DNA of 33,308 nt, from the NCBI GenBank assembly GCA_937944165.1, contig CALDZF010000267.1, positions 1-33,308 of the forward strand, given 5' to 3'. Within the stretch, counting starts at the first letter, position 1. Each line of letters begins with the position of its first letter. The stretch is from an uncultured Rhizobiaceae group bacterium (GTDB taxonomy: Bacteria; Pseudomonadota; Alphaproteobacteria; Rhizobiales; Rhizobiaceae). The notes under the pieces were generated by a model. That model was given only the letters and a program-made list of their open reading frames with translations, ran no database searches and was not told where the DNA came from. Made by a program: the position numbers and the translations under genes. This document shows, in pieces, positions 32,704 to 33,308 of this stretch.

Positions 32704-33308
32704 TTATTTTACGAGGCCATGAGGTGTTTTTTCCCAGTCATGTGGCTTCACAATTAAATGAATAATAGCACGCCAGCCAGCAAAGGAAATTAAAATCCAA
32801 TAAATTGGTAAAGTAAAAAGTAATTTTGAAAACATATCATATTTCGTTTGCTGCAATACAGCATAAGCCAAGAGGGCATAAGTCGTATATCCACCAACTA
32901 AGTTAAAGATACTTGTCGCAATTATTAAGCCATCAAAATGGGTAGAGGATGGCGTGTTCAAATTGATAATTTGTATAATCGAAGTTGCCAAAAAACTGGG
33001 TGGATTAATGCCGATATAACAATAGATGTCATTAGCAAATGGAAAGCCATCGCATTTTTGAAACCGACATCATCTAAAAAATGAAACGGGTTTCTACTGT
33101 GAACCAAAATGGTTTGCATCCAGCCTTTTAACCAGCGTGTTCTTTGCCTTATCCATGGCTTGAGTTGCGGTGGTGCTTCCTCATAAGTCGGTAACGTAAT
33201 TGTAGTACAAAGATAACCTTCACGAAAAAGCCTAATACCAAGATCAGCATCTTCAGTTACATTGTAAGGATCCCATGCCCCTATCTGTTTTAGTATATTA
33301 ATTTTGAA
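32704..33308 (-). pseudogene. Glycosyltransferase family 2 (cellulose synthase-like), C-terminal part, with a one-base frameshift
   Basis: The gene is open at the right window edge. From the edge, the minus-strand frame reads INILKQIGAWDPYNVTEDAD with the TED motif, followed by APPQLKPWIRQRTRWLKGWM with QxxRW, both typical of processive GT2 enzymes. After HPVF the frame meets a stop at 32960-32958. The next frame, from 32991, continues the protein (IIQIINLNTPSSTHFDG to RAIIHLIVKPHDWEKTPHGL, stop 32704-32706) with the TM helices and C-terminal tail expected of the family. The switch lies at a run of six T on the minus strand (plus 32990-32995); seven would restore one frame. It could be a sequencing error, a real mutation or slippage. 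The substrate polysaccharide is unknown. Confidence 0.8.

Overview
The window is AT-rich (about 40% G+C by eye), densely coded DNA from an alphaproteobacterium, most likely of the order Hyphomicrobiales. The case rests on GcrA, a phoR-pstSCAB-phoU-phoB cluster, the gcrA / argD-argF-hslO / apaG-metZ / dcd neighbourhood, the long form of dCTP deaminase, and a SAM-II riboswitch ahead of metZ. I see no tRNA, rRNA, insertion sequence or CRISPR array.

Layout. (1) 1-3916: three co-directional genes of an envelope export-like module: the 3' end of a periplasmic adaptor, a GAF-TM-HlyD protein, and a PqqD-like/M50 metalloprotease/HlyD membrane protein. (2) 3968-7797: a paired acyl-CoA dehydrogenase operon (pimeloyl-CoA dehydrogenase large/small type) with a RidA-family protein, a shared bidirectional terminator, and a convergent nitronate monooxygenase. 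(3) 8028-9368: an uncharacterised single-pass membrane protein with a TTG start. (4) 9385-18475: phosphate block, with ppk2 divergent from phoR, then pstS, pstC, pstA, pstB, phoU and phoB. It joins high-affinity phosphate uptake, its two-component control and polyphosphate metabolism. PstA carries a very large periplasmic insertion. (5) 18472-22528: gcrA on the minus strand, a 476-bp intergenic region with regularly spaced GANTC sites and a leader terminator, then argD-argF-hslO. (6) 22640-27442: an RND efflux adaptor and pump. (7) 27446-30692, minus strand: SAM-II riboswitch-metZ-apaG-trkH. (8) 30779-31879: dcd. (9) 31924-33308, minus strand: a secreted pentapeptide-repeat protein and the C-terminal part of a family 2 glycosyltransferase broken by a one-base frameshift in a homopolymer.

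Most of the window is well-understood core metabolism and regulation. The least explained parts are the M50/GAF/HlyD module at the left edge, the GANTC ladder beside gcrA, the short leader/terminator before argD, the oversized PstA loop and the metZ expression platform.
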